Positions 10,445-22,200 of a stretch of 64,000 nucleotides of DNA are shown in pieces. The notes beneath the pieces are model-generated. The model saw only the letters and a program-made list of their open reading frames with translations. It searched no databases and was not told where the DNA came from. Source of the DNA: Palaemon carinicauda (taxonomy: Eukaryota; Arthropoda; Malacostraca; Decapoda; Palaemonidae); NCBI RefSeq assembly GCF_036898095.1, contig NC_090751.1:76001797-76065796 (forward strand), written 5' to 3'. Position numbers and translations under genes: made by a program. The stretch's first letter is position 1; each line of letters starts with the position of its first letter.

Positions 10445-10540
10445 TCCATCAGGACGACATGGCCATCTTACCCAAAAATAGATTTTTCGCTTCGCTCAAA
10501 ATTCGTTTTTGGGGCTCAAGCCATGTCGTCTTGATGGAAG
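10445..10540 (-). repeat. DIRS-B internal complementary region
   Basis: Positions 10445-10507 complement the outer end at 9981-10043 with two mismatches. Positions 10508-10540 correspond to the opposite terminus, which this copy has lost but which is present at 54319-54356 of DIRS-E. This fixes the element orientation as minus. Confidence 0.85.
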
Positions 10541-11091
10541 TATACCAGAGCATTACTGTATCTGTGGATTCTCAAAACGTGCCGTACTCTCAGAAGGTAT
10601 TTCCCGGCCAACTAGACCTAGAGACCTAAGATGTTACCGTCATACATCTTTTCATCTAACCATAGACCATGTTAGTGCTTCCTGCCCCCTACAGGGAAGA
10701 GTCATACTAGACTCTGGAAAAGTCTCGAAGAGTACATATACCTATGTATGAATAACAGACAAGCCAATATAGTGGTCTCACTCTATATCATGTAAAGCAT
10801 AGTTTGTAAAAGAACCACTGAGTCAATATGAAATATCGACCAGTTCCCTGTTCGATTACTGGATTGGACAAAGGTTTATATCCGGGTAGGAGGAAAACTT
10901 GTACCTCTGCCACTGTCCAGTTAGGGCATGGAGTCCTCCCGCTAGGGGAAAGCATAAACCAATGAAAGATGCTTGCATAAAGGAACAATCTATTAGAATT
11001 ATCCAAGATAAATATACATAGTAAACGTAATGCTAAATCATTTCAAGTAAAATGACACGGGAAGGAGACGCAAGGTTCACAGGAACTAGTT
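10541..11091 (-). other. DIRS-B 3' noncoding region (outer part)
   Basis: No credible coding sequence is seen. The first bases (GTATACCAGAGCATTACTGT) match the equivalent stretch of DIRS-E at about 52080. The other part of this region is at 19010-19375, across the Tigger insertion. Confidence 0.6.
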
Positions 11092-11189
11092 TACAGTGAA
11101 CCCTCGTTTATCGCGGTAGATAGGTTCCAGACCCGGCCGCGATAGGTGAAAATCCGCGAAGTAGTGACACCATATTTACCTATTTATTT

Positions 11190-11935
11190 AACATGTACAT
11201 TCAGACTTTTAAAACCTTCCCTTGTACGCAGTACTGTTAACAAACTACCCTTTAATGTACAGAACACTTAATGCATGTACTACAGTACCCTAAACTGAAA
11301 CAGGCACAAATATTAAAGGCGATTTTATATCATGCGTTTCCTAAACACGCCAAAAAGCACGATAAGAAATGGCAACCAATGTTTTGTTTACGTTTCTCTG
11401 ATCATAATGAAGAAACAAAGGCATTTACACATCTGTGTATAGGTTAGTTTTTGCATCGATTATATTGATTATTCAGTACAGTATGTTGATTTTGTTATTA
11501 CCAATGTTTTACTTAATTTTTCTTAGGACTTCCAATGAAACGATTTTCTTTATGACGCCGCCTGAAACGACGGCGTCATAAAGTACGCTCAGTAAACAAC
11601 CACCCTCAGAACAAAGAAGGCATTTAACGCGCATGATGAAAGTGATAATTAATGATATTTACAGTAAAAGCTTTTAGAAAATATGATACAGGATTACAAA
11701 TATTATTTACCGTATCTACAGTATATAAAATCATACAGTACATACTGTACGTAGCAAAGCAGGAAAACAATTTATGAGAGAGAGAGAGAGAGATTGTTTT
11801 ACGTACGTAAATGTAAATTTTAAACAAAAAAAATATGATAGGTTACAACATGTATACTCTTCAGACTTTTAAAACCTTCCCTTTAACTTAATGCATAGAG
11901 TACTAAACTAAAACAGGCACAAATATTAAAATGTT
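11190..11935. repeat. Diverged direct repeat within Tigger-1 noncoding region
   Basis: The stretch at about 11190-11330 (with CAGACTTTTAAAACCTTCCC and AACAGGCACAAATATTAAA) recurs in shortened form at about 11848-11935, roughly 660 bases away. A (GA)n tract lies at about 11775-11792 between them. Confidence 0.7.
11549..11582. repeat. Perfect 12-bp-stem hairpin in Tigger-1
   Basis: TTTATGACGCCG at 11549-11560 is followed by a ten-base loop and its exact inverse at 11571-11582. It lies in the noncoding region downstream of the transposase. Confidence 0.85.
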
Positions 11936-12090
11936 AGAATATTAAAGTAAAAAATAAAGATTGTTACTGTACTCACCACGAAAGAAGTTGAAGAAAAACT
12001 TGAATGATGATGGCGATGAATTTGCTGCACAGTAGAAATGATGATGATGAAGCTGATGATGTCTTCTACTGTGCAGCCAATGATAGTATT

Positions 12091-13958
12091 TTACGTCTCT
12101 TCAGACAGAGGTGTCTTTTCCTGGGACACCTCTTCAACTTCTTCCTGGGACACTTCTTCAATTTCTTCCGAAGGCATACTAGCAGGAGGAACTGGCTCTT
12201 TTTTGCGAGGCTGGAAGAACATTGTGATCGGAAGTTGCTGCCGTTGCTTCTTTTTACGCTCTAAGAGCATCCTGTAGGGAATCATGATGTCATCGACCTT
12301 GTTGCAGAATTGCATAGACCGAACCATATCCTCGTCCCACTCTTGCAAGATTTCTTTCGCCTCCTTCATATGGTTGCAGAACTTGGCAAGCCGTTCTAAT
12401 GTTAAGCCCGTTTCTTCGACATTTTCTTGGGTCTCTTCCTGCGTTTCACTCTCTTCTTCACTTGCCGATTTCGTCAGGTCTTCTAGGTCTGCGTCAGTTA
12501 GCGGCTGGGAATGGCAGTCCAACAACTCGTCGACGTCTTTAGTCGTCATGTCGCCAAACCCGTCACCTCCAATTATCGCAGCCAACTGCACAGATTTGCG
12601 TATTGCAGAGTGTTGGATTTCAGATGGAGTAAATCCCTCGTCGTCGTAAACAATCTGAGGCCACAACTTCTTCCAGCTCGCATTCGCGGTTGCAGGTTTC
12701 ATCTCTTGCAGTGCCTTCTGGATATTCTTCAGGCACGTGGTATGGTGTACTGCCGCCAGTACGCCTTCAAGTTAAAATCTTCATCCGCAGCATCCACACA
12801 CGCAACGAGGTCCACCAAGGTATTCTTCGTGTGGAGGGCCTTGAACGCCCTGATAACCCCCTGGTCCATCGGTTGAATTAATGACGTGGTGTTGGGTGGC
12901 AGGAACTCAACCTGAACGCCCTCACGCGGCAGGTCAGTTGCGTGTCCACCAGCGTTATCCATAAGGAGAAGGTTCTTGAATGGCAAGCCCTTCTCTAAGA
13001 GATATTCACTGACTTGCGGGATGAAACACTGGTGGAACCAGTTGGAGGTCAGCATCTTCGTAATCCATGCTTTTGGATTATGCATCCAGTACACGGGAAG
13101 GAGATTCTTGTTTTTATTTTTCAAAGCGCGAGGATTTTTTTACTTAAAAATAAGCCCCGGCTTTAGCAAAACTCCAGCAGCATTGCCACACATCACGAGG
13201 GTAACGCAATCCTTGAATGCTTTTAAGCCAGAGGCTTTGGCTTCTTCTTTGAACAGGAAAGTTTGCGACGGCATTCTCTTCCAAAACAAGCCGGTCTCAT
13301 CCATATTAAAGACTTGTTCCGGCTTGTATCCACCTTCGGCGATAATATTCTTGAACGTCTGGTTCACGTAAGTTTCAGCAGCAGCAGTGTCAGCGGAAGC
13401 AGCCTCGCCATGCAGGGAAACGCTTTTCAGGCCGAAGCGTTTCTGAAACTTCGCGAACCATCCTTTGCTGGCGGAAAAATGTTGTTTCTGATGCTTGGAA
13501 TCAGTGGATGTCCCTGGTTGAGGTTCATCTACATCATCATCTTCTTCAGCATGGTCGCCATCGTCGTCTTGAGGTTCCTTTGCCGCAAAGTTTTCATACA
13601 AGCTCAAAGCCTTTGTTCGGATGGTATTCGTATCCAAGGCTATGTTCTTCTTCCGGCAGTCGGCAATCCACACAGCTAAAGCACCTTCCATGCGTACGAT
13701 CATTTTATTACGCGTGGTAACGACTCGCTTCGCTGATCTGCTAAAGGTTATTGCAGCCGTCTTTCTAATGTTCACCTCGTCCTTCTTGATATAGCGAACG
13801 GTGGATTCATTGATTCCAAAATGGCGGGCTGCGGACGCGTAACTTCTACTTTCTTTTAACATATCGAGAAGCGTCACCTTCTCAGCAATCGTCATCATCC
13901 TTCGGTGGCGTTTAGGCTTACTACCAGCCTTAGTAGAAGCAGAATGCTTGGGAGCCAT
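12091..13958 (-). pseudogene. Tigger-1 transposase (CENP-B-like HTH plus DDE), nearly intact
   Basis: This is a cut-and-paste transposase that binds the transposon ends and catalyses excision and TA-targeted insertion. From the ATG at 13958 the protein starts MAPKHSASTKAG and has a psq-type helix-turn-helix at roughly residues 20-65 (TLLDMLKESRSYASAARHFG) and a CENP-B-type second DNA-binding domain at about 75-150. The DDE domain has the first aspartate in NMDETGLFWKRMP (near residue 220), the second in LLMDNAGGHATDL and the third in QPMDQGVIRAFK. The C-terminal tail is acidic. Only two lesions are visible: an in-frame TAA at 13140-13142, and loss of one base near 12745 relative to the second copy at 24991-25878. 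The coding frame otherwise runs to 12091. Confidence 0.9.
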
Positions 13959-14270
13959 TGTACAGTAGGGTTTAACAGAAAGTTCAACAAAAAGTTCAAC
14001 TTAAAACAGTCACGCACAGCACAGATTAAAGTTCACAAACTTAACAACGTCTACATAGCGATACGGCGGGAGAGAAAGTGGCCGCGAAAACCTAGATGCT
14101 GCGGGTTGGAGATGCGGGCAAAACACCAATCACAGGCTAGATAACAAAACTTGAGTTCTGATTCGTCATCTATCAGCGCTTGAACCAATCACAACCCGTC
14201 TTATATGCTACGTAGGTTACCAATTCAAAGTACAAGATACCCTTCGTATACTGTACAGTAGTAATAATAA

Positions 14271-15064
14271 TACCCCTCTGATGGTCCAGCACTTTGCTGC
14301 AGTAGAGGGGCTTGAGTGTCCCAATGATGGGCTGGGCAATGGCAGTGGGGTAGATTATCCACCCTGGCAGGCTCAACCATACCGCTAAGGCCAGTTCTGA
14401 GAGACCAGACCAAGACTGGACCCCTATAGATTGGCAAAGGCTAGGAGAAGGAAAACTCCAAAATCAAACCAAACAAGACCCCAACGGCGGAGCTTCCCAG
14501 CGCCGGCGGAAGAGGGCAATGCCTGTCGGGCAGGCAACAAGGCGGGCCTTGACATAACAAGAACCCGGCAGCCCGATGCAACCAACATCGGAGAAGCCGC
14601 CTGTCTCATATGTCTTGAGCCGCGGTGAAAATGATGTGGGCCAAGTGTGTGTGCGTGGCCGTTGCAAAGCCACGACCACCCAAAACAATATACCCAGCTA
14701 CTGGCATTCTGTCGTTTCCTCCACCCTTCTTCATCTCTTTCTCACCATCATCATCATCACCACCACCAGCAAGTCCTGAGGCGACAGCACCGTGGGTGAA
14801 GGGGGCAGGCCTGGATAGCTGGAAGCCCTTAGGCCACGACTACACTCAGGCGGCGAGTCTAAGATTCAGTCGCTCTCTGGTGACGGTGCCGTGACACCAG
14901 AGTTCGGCAGCTGGACCCGTGACTGGGCTGGCCTATTGAGGACACCGCAGCCCTCACATGGGGAGGCCCCTAGAAAAGGTGGGGTAAACATCGGACACGG
15001 CAAACCCGTCTGGTCAGCTCACCGCGGCTGGCGGACATCCCACTTATGCGGTCGAAATAACTAG
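14271..15064 (+). other. LINE-2 5' leader
   Basis: This GC-rich sequence runs from the Tigger-1 junction to the first codons of the endonuclease. A 65-codon open stretch at 14431-14628 is rich in basic residues but lacks an ATG and recognisable motifs, so I do not call an ORF1. A short (ATC)n run lies near 14747. Confidence 0.5.
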
Positions 15065-18000
15065 AAAAAAATATTAACCTTAGGTGCGTGGAACATCCGC
15101 ACCCTCCAAGACGTGACGAACACCAACCGCCCGGAACGACGTACAGCCCTCGTCTGCAAGGAGCTAGCCCGCTTCAATGTTGATGTGGCGGCTCTTAGCG
15201 AGACCAGACTACCCGAAGAGGGCAACATCAGGGAAGCTGGAACAGGCTACACCATCTTCTGGAAAGGCAAGGCCCTAGAGGAGCCTCGCATCCACGGTGT
15301 CGGCTTCGCCATCCGTTCCCAGCTAGTGCAGCAGCACAACCTAGCTCCCAAGGCCATCAGTGAGCGCCTGATGACTGTCCGCATCCCCATCACGTGGGAC
15401 AGACATCTCACCCTGATCTCTGTCTACGCCCCGACTATGACCTCAACCGATGATAAAAAAGCTGCCTTCTACACCCAGCTCGACCGCACCATCCAGGCAG
15501 TGCCCGCCAATGACAAGCTCGTTGTGCTTGGCGACTTTAATGCCCGAGTAGGCAAAGACCATCGCCTGTGGGAGGGAATTATCGGCCGCCATGGCATTGG
15601 AAATTGCAACGCCAATGGCCAACTCCTACTGGGTCTGTGTGCAGAACACCAACTTGTGGTACCCAACACCATCTTCCAGTTACCAAAGCGACAAAAGACC
15701 ACATGGAGACACCCACGGTCTAAACACTGGCACACCCTGGACTACGTCCTGACCAGAGCCAGAGATCGAGGAGATGTCCGCATCACCCGATCCATGCCCG
15801 GAGCGGACGACTGCTGGACGGACCACAGACTCCTCATCTCCCGACTCTCCGTGACGACCCTACGGCCACCCAGAAGGGCACCTGACAGCGTACCACACCA
15901 ACGCTTTGATTGTAATAAGCTCCGCAACCCACAGGTGGCACAGAACTACAAGGAGGCCTGCGAACAATACCTCGCAGACCCTGTGGGTCAAGCCACTGTT
16001 GAGCACCACTGGACCACCCTCAGAAACGCCATGGCCCGTGCCGCGGAGGAAACACTAGGCTACACCACCAAGAAACGGCAGAATTGGTTTGATGAGAATG
16101 ATGCTACCATCTCTCTTCTCATTGAAACCAAACGACAAGCACGCCTGACTTTGGAAAACCAACCAACAGCAGCTATCAAATGTGCTCACAAGGTGGCTGA
16201 AGCTGGTTGCCAGAGAGGTATCCGTGAAGCCCAGAACATCTGGTGGCAAAGAAAAGCTGCAGAAATACAGAGTTTCGCTGACCAATGTGACCTGCGCAGA
16301 TTCTATGCAGCAACAAAGGAAATATTCGGTCCCACACGGTCATCAGTGAGCAGCTTGAAGGACGCGGATAGGGCCACGACCATCACCGACAGCGGGGGCA
16401 TCCTGGCCAGGTGGAGGTCTCACTTTGAGAACCTCCTCAATGACCAAGCAGACACCCCAGACGATCTCCTGCGAATGACCCCGCAGCATCTCGTCCGTCA
16501 CTGGATGACACTACCACCCTCCATCCATGACTTCAACAAGGCCCTGCAGCGCATGAAGCCCGGCAAAGCCCCAGGGCCAGACAACATCCCGTTGGAGCTC
16601 CTCACTCACGGTGGCCCCGGCTTGAGGAATCGTTTGATGCTCCTTATACTGAAAATATGGGAGACCAAGACCCCCCCCCAGTGACTTCCGCGATGCAAAC
16701 ATCACTACCATCTTCAAGAAGGGAGACAGGGAGAACTGTAACAACTACCGGGGAATATCACTACTAAGTATCGCGAGTAAGATTTTCGCTCGGATTCTCC
16801 TTGACCGCCTCCTTATTCTCGCAGAAGATGTCCTGCCAGAGTCCCAGTGCGGCTTTCGACCTTCCCGCGGGACCATAGACATGATCTTCTGTGCGCGACA
16901 ACTACAAGAGAAGAGCCTCGAACAATAACAGCCCATAATGTTCATCTTCTGGGATTTGAAAAAGGCCTTTGACAAAGTACCTCGACCTGCCATGTGGGCT
17001 GTCCTCAAAAGATATGGCTGCCCACCCGATTTTGTCAAGCTGGTGCGTGCCCTCCATGACGGAATGGTTGGGAGAGTCTGCCACCAGAACTCTCTTTCAG
17101 ACCCATTCCCCATCAACGGCGGCCTGAAGCAGGGCTGTGTTCTGGCCCCGACGTGTTTCTCGCTATACACCACAGCAATGCTCAACGAGATTCCCCCAGA
17201 CACACCCTCAGTCGACCTACGTTTCCGCATGGATGGAGGCGCTTTCAACCTCGCTAGACTCCGCGCCAGAACCAAGACCACCTTGTGTGCAGTGCGAGAA
17301 CTGCAGTATGCTGACGACAATGCCACCCCAGGTCAGACGGCAGAGGACCTGCAGTCGTTAGCTGATGCATACAACTCTGCCTACGAACGTTTTGGGATGC
17401 AAGTCAACTCAGACAAAACCAAGACCCTCGTCTAACATCCACCAGGACTGATGCTCCCCAACTTCAATACCACAGTGAATGACCAACCGTTAGAACAGGT
17501 GGACCAGTTCTCCTACCTAGGGAGCATCCTAACATCAACTCCCACAAGCAAAAAGGACGTGGAGAACAGGATCAGGGCAGCCCACTCCGCCTTTGGCCGA
17601 CTCAACTGCCGCGTATTTAACAACCACGCACTGACAATGACCACCAAAATAATGGTGTTCAGGGCAGTAGTCCTCTCCACGCTCCTGTATGCATGTGAAA
17701 CATGGATGCTATATAAAAACGATATTAAAAACCTAGAACGCTTCCAAAAAAAGAAACTGAAGCAGATCTTGAAAATCCCCTGGGAGAGCCACACCACCAA
17801 CATTGAAGTCTTAGAACGTGCCTCGCTGACCAGCGTGGAGGCCACCATCATCCACCACCGCCTCCGCTGGATAGGACACGTGCATAGGATGGATCCATCT
17901 AGGCTCCCAAAGAAAATATTCTACGGAGAACTGACCCAGGGCACCAGACCACGAGGAGCCCCGAAAATGGGCTATAAAGATCAACTAAAGCGCACCCTGG

Positions 18001-18257
18001 CTCTAACTGACATCGATCCTTCCTCATGGGAAGAAACAGCCAGGGACAGGAAAACCTGGAGGAGTACAGTACACCATGGCACCGTGGACTTCAAGGAGAG
18101 GAGGAGACAAAATGAGGAGGCTAGGAGGAGAAGGAGAGAGCGATTAGAACAGCCCCGCCCACCACCTACCCTCCCTTGTGAACACTGTCCGCGACTCTTC
18201 CACCACAGACTAGGACTTAACAGCCACATCAGGCATAAGCACCCACCCCACAGATAG
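15065..18257 (+). pseudogene. LINE-2 ORF2: endonuclease-reverse transcriptase-zinc finger polyprotein, broken
   Basis: This polyprotein nicks target DNA and reverse-transcribes the LINE RNA at the nick. The frame opens after a stop at 15062-15064 without an obvious ATG and reads LGAWNIRTLQDV, the start of an APE-type endonuclease. Endonuclease motifs follow: LSETRLPEEG near 15195, LGDFNARVGKD near 15528 and DHRLLISRL near 15823. The RT part has GKAPGPDNIPLELL near 16563, a DLKKAFDKVP motif near 16953, GLKQGCVLAPT near 17125 and YADD at 17306-17317. A C2H2 finger (CEHCP...HSHIRHKH type) lies at about 18177-18243. Lesions are a frameshift in the run of C at about 16672-16680 and in-frame TAA stops at 16926-16928 and 17433-17435. 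Few lesions over 3.2 kb suggest a moderately recent copy. Confidence 0.9.
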
Positions 18258-18316
18258 GAGGCTGATGGCTAACGACAGAACCCAATACTCGGACACGAGT
18301 GGGCGCCGACGACGAA

Positions 18317-18436
18317 TAATAATAATAATAATAAATAATGATACTGTAATAATAATAATAATAATAATAATAATGATAATAATAATAACAATAATAATTT
18401 TAATAACAACATCAATAATAATAATAATAATACAGC
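18317..18436 (+). repeat. (AAT)n tail of LINE-2
   Basis: About 120 bases of imperfect AAT repeats follow the LINE-2 3' region, as expected for a simple-repeat LINE tail. A (TC)n tract follows at about 18478-18506 in Tigger-1 DNA. Confidence 0.85.
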
Positions 18437-19007
18437 TTTACGTATGCTATTTTACGCTTTTGTTGTAGGATGTGTGTGTCTCTCTCTCTCTCTATCTCTC
18501 TCTCTCATACGCTTATTCGAAATGTGATTTTTGCAACAAAGAATATTATTGGATGCAGTACTATGTACGTATACATACAAAAGATTCATGGAAAAGAAGC
18601 ACATCCATTACATTTGTAGTACAGTAGTAGCCATCAGCAGCCTTACACCATTCTAATATGGTATGACTGCATCTGATTTGCGTTTCATGTTCGATTTAAT
18701 TTTACTACGTACTGTATACAGTACTGAATTATCGTATGATCACATACTCTTTTCGTGTTTTATTTCTTTCTGTGCTTAATTATATGTCATATGTAATGCA
18801 ATGAACAATCAGTAAGAGCAGATATTACTAATTACAGTATTAATGGAATTACAGGTAACGAAATATCGTATTTGGGGTCTTCAGATATCGCGGTATTTTC
18901 TAAATTTCCGGAAAATCCGCGATATGTATATATATATGGGTTATGAAAAAAACCCGCGAAGTGGTGAATCCGCGATGGTCGAACAGCGAAGTAGCGAGGA
19001 TTCACTG
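18437..19007 (-). other. Tigger-1 terminal noncoding region (transposase 5' side)
   Basis: No gene is seen. An inverted pair ATATCGCGG ... CCGCGATAT at about 18885-18926 could form a hairpin next to the terminal repeat, which ends at 19007. Confidence 0.6.
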
Positions 19008-19009
19008 TA

Positions 19010-19375
19010 TTGACAATTAATAAAATAAAACAGGTTAAACAACAATTATACATATATACAGTAAGAGGAGGATAACCAATAACTAAGCATAAGCATGATA
19101 GTAAACAGAAAACTTGTTTATCTGAAAGAAAAACATTAGCGCCACTTTTAACATACCGAGGTATCAAAATCATAAAAGTCTGTATTACTAATCAGTCACA
19201 TTAGCGTTGGAAACGCTTGGCACACATGTCTACACTTATGCTAGGTTCACCTTTGAATATGGAAGAGTCAATGTGGGCACCCTAGTGCCCTAACACTTAG
19301 TTTGTAAAACAGTTCGTAACTACACACCCACCCCGGAATTAATCGTCCCAATTAAATTCACTGTTCCTCGCAGAG
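19010..19375 (-). other. DIRS-B 3' noncoding region (inner part)
   Basis: No coding sequence is recognised. It lies between the recombinase stop at 19376 and the Tigger insertion and continues at 10541-11091. Confidence 0.55.
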
Positions 19376-20340
19376 TTAAACAGCAGGTTTGACGACACTA
19401 CCCACTACTACCACAGACCTCTTCAGTTGCTCCACTTGCTTCGCATAGTGACGAAAGAAAGCTCTGGAAGACTTCCAGCCAGTGTATGAGCGAAGATATT
19501 CGAAATCCATACTATTGAAGAAATTTAAGGATGAGGCAACTTTCCTCGGATCGTGACCTGCGGGTGTACTGTCTGGATCCGCTCTGCGAATAAGATAGGT
19601 GATTTTCGCCCTAAGTTGTTTCAGCGATAAATTTGAGCCTGATGTTTCTCCCCTGAATAGTTGACCACCCCTGAAGTCTGAAGTTCTACGAAGGTAGACC
19701 TTTAGGCATTCCACTGGACATAGAGATGCATCTTCTTTCAGAGGGCAGATTCTCCAGGGACCTCACCTGTTGGTGGGTAACTCGTTCTTGGCGAGAAACG
19801 TAGGATCTGGAAACAGGTTCATTTCTCCCCCATCCAAGAACTGAACACGACCTTCCTCTCTTGAGAGGGCTACAATTTCACTAACCCTGGCCCCCGAAGC
19901 GAGTGCAAACAGAAAAATAACTTTTTGGGTCAAATCCTTTAAAGCACACTCCTCATTGTTCAACAGCGAAGCGAAATGAAGAACTTTATCCAGAGACCAT
20001 GAAATGGGCTTCGGAGGTGCTGATGGTCTGAGCCTAGCACAGGCTTTCGGAATTTTATTAAAAATGTCGTTAGAGAGGTCGACCTGGAAGGCATATAAAA
20101 TGGGTCTTGTCAAAGCAGATTTACACGTTGATATTGTGTTGGCTGCTAACCCTTGACCATGGAGGTGGATGAAGAAAGATAAGCAGAAGTCCGTCGAGAT
20201 CTTTTGTGGATTCTTCGCCTTGACAAAGGCCACCCATTTTCTTCATGATGACTCATATTGCCTTCTAGTGGTTTTGCACTTATATTCCTCTAGGAAGTCT
20301 ATACTGTCTTTCGAAATCCGAAACGTTTTCTCACTGCTAG
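19376..20340 (-). pseudogene. DIRS-B tyrosine recombinase, one in-frame stop
   Basis: This is the enzyme that inserts the circular DIRS intermediate by site-specific-type recombination. The first open part (20233-19763) has an N-terminal SAM-like region (HGQGLAANTISTCKSAL) and the first catalytic arginine in ASGARVSEIVAL (about residue 116). The second part (19714-19376, same frame) has AGHDPRKVASS with the H-x-x-R pair and GWKSSRAFFRHYAK with the nucleophile tyrosine. A TGA at 19763-19765, probably from CGA, separates them. The start probably overlaps the end of the RT frame near 20300-20340. All four hallmark residues are present. Confidence 0.85.
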
Positions 20341-22060
20341 GGAGAGAAAATCATGAGCTGCAGGTTCCGGGTTTTCTGTGATGAAGCGCAGACAGTCGAC
20401 TTCTGAACTCGCTAGGTCAAAACTGGTTCTGGTAATGGTAGACACTTTAGCCGTAGTTCCAATGCCAGAGGGAACCACACGCTGTTCGGCCACTTGTGAG
20501 CTACTATTGCTGCTACTCCCTTGAGCCACTATTGCCGCTACTCCCTTGAAAGATCTCAGTTTGTTGAGGACCCTCAATAGAAGGTTGTGAGGAGGGAACA
20601 GGTGAATCCTGGACCATCTGTTCCAGTCGAGGGACATCGCGTCCACTGCTTCCGCCAAGGGATCCTCGTACGGGGACACGTAAAGGGGTAACTTCTTGTT
20701 GTCTTTCGTCGCAAAGAGGTCTATCTGCAGTTCTGGGACTTGACTCAAGATGAAGGAGAATGATCCTGCGTCTAGGGACCATTCCGACTCTATCGGTGTG
20801 AACCTGGATAGAGCGTCCGCTGTCACGTTGCGGACTCCTTGAAGGTGAACTGCCGACAGGTACCACTTCTTTTCCGCCAATCGAAAAATGGCCAACATCA
20901 CCTGGTTGAGTGGTGGTGACCTCGATCCTTGTCGATTCAAGCATCTCACAATCACCTCGCTGTCCAGTACCAACCTTATGTGGATCGAGCGGCGAGGGGA
21001 GACTTTCTTCAAGGTAAGGAGTACTGCCATAGCTTCCAGAAAGTTTATGTGAAATCTCTTAAATAGATTGGACCAAGTTCCTTGGGCCTTCTTCTGATGA
21101 GAATGACCTCCCCACTCCTCCTTCGAGGCGTCTGTATAAATAGTCAACGAGGTGGGAGGTGGCTGGAGAAGCACCGACTTCTTTAGTTGCCTGACTCGGG
21201 ACCAAGGCCTGAGAAGCGTACGTAGACGAAGCGGTACTGGCCTTATCAGATCTCTTCGCTCGTTTGATGCATAACTTCTCCAAACTCCGGTTGCATCTTT
21301 TAGCTGTGCTCTTAGCACAGGGTCTGTTACTGAGGCAAACTGGAGAGAACCCAGCACTCTCTCCTGTTCGCGTCTTGATATTCTTTTGGAATCCAGAAGT
21401 CTCTTGACAGAACCAGCTATCTCCTTCCTCTTCTTTGCCGGGATGGAGAGTTGGTGTGACACTAGGTCCAAGTGGATTCCCAGCCACTGGAACTTTTGAG
21501 ATGGAGAAAGCCGAGACTTTTTTCTGTTGATCTTGACGCCTAGATGCTCTAGGAACTGGATCACCTGTAGGGAAGCTTGCAAACATTCTGTCTTGGATGC
21601 TGCCCACACCAGCCAGTCGTCCAGGTAGGCTACCACCTGGATTCCCTTTAGGCGTAATTGTTTGAGAGCTGCGCTCGCAAGCTTCGTGAAGATCCTTGGG
21701 GCTATGTTTAGCCCGAATGGCATGGCTCTGAAGGCGTAGAGTCTTCGATGTAGCTTGAACCCTAGGTAGGGGAAGAGTTGGCGATTGATTGGAACATTCC
21801 AATAGGCGTCTGACAAATCTATGGAGACGGTATATGCCCTCTTGGGGGCAGTAAGGTCCTTATGTGTTGCAGTGTTAGCATCTTGAACTTGCAGTTCACT
21901 ATGAACTTGTTGAGTGGCGACAAGTCCAGAATGACTCTGAGTTTTTCTGAGTCCTTCTTGGGAACACAAAACAGCCTCCCTTGGAATTTGATGGACTTTA
22001 CTCTTCGGATTACTCTTTTCTCCAAGAGTTCTTGAATGTACTCCTCCAGAACGGGGGTGG
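20299..22060 (-). pseudogene. DIRS-B reverse transcriptase/RNase H, frameshifted near its start
   Basis: This replicates DIRS RNA into DNA. The N-terminal part reads in the frame of 22025-21819 (VIRRVKSIKFQGRLFCVPKK, then LRVILDLSPLNKF). It shifts near 21845 into the long frame ending at 20299, which begins its RT homology at AYTVSIDLSDAYWNVPI. RT motifs are YAFRAMPFGLNIAPRIF and VAYLDDWLVWA (catalytic YLDD). RNase H motifs are TIYTDASKEEWGG, LEAMAVLLTL and VTADALSRF. A DIRS-type connection segment follows (LQIDLFATKDNKKLPLYV, DAMSLDWNRW). The C-terminal tail runs into the recombinase start. The same domains are present as fragments in DIRS-A, DIRS-C and DIRS-E. Confidence 0.9.
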
Positions 22061-22200
22061 AGTGTTGGAAAAATCATGGGCAAGGGGGTGGAGTGCTGTA
22101 CCAGCTCCAACCCAGTCCATTCTTGAGTAGGCTGTGGGCCCAGGGATCGAAGGTCCAACGATCCCGAAAAATCTGAAGTCTCCCTCCTACCGGTATCATT

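Larger units (their letters stand above)
14271..18436 (+). mobile_element. LINE-2: non-LTR retrotransposon with APE endonuclease, RT and C-terminal C2H2 finger
   Basis: The element has a GC-rich leader of about 0.8 kb, one long broken ORF (15065-18257), a short 3' region and an (AAT)n tail. It lies inside Tigger-1 upstream of the transposase. The AAT-rich DNA at both junctions hides any target duplication. The clade is not assigned. Confidence 0.85.
11094..19007 (-). mobile_element. Tigger-1: pogo/Tigger DNA transposon with nested LINE-2
   Basis: The ends are CAGTGAACCCTCG at 11094 and its inverse (CGAGGATTCACTG) ending at 19007. Both are flanked by TA (11092-11093 and 19008-19009), the target duplication of this superfamily. 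The terminal match is short and the next bases diverge but share motifs such as CCGCGAAGTAG. A Tigger transposase lies on the minus strand at 12091-13958. LINE-2 occupies about 14271-18436, so the transposon without it is about 3.75 kb. It is inserted in the 3' noncoding region of DIRS-B. Confidence 0.9.

Noticed and set aside
14431..14628. ORF1 of LINE-2
   Set aside because: It starts at TTG, is 65 codons long and lacks zinc knuckles or a coiled coil; treated as leader.
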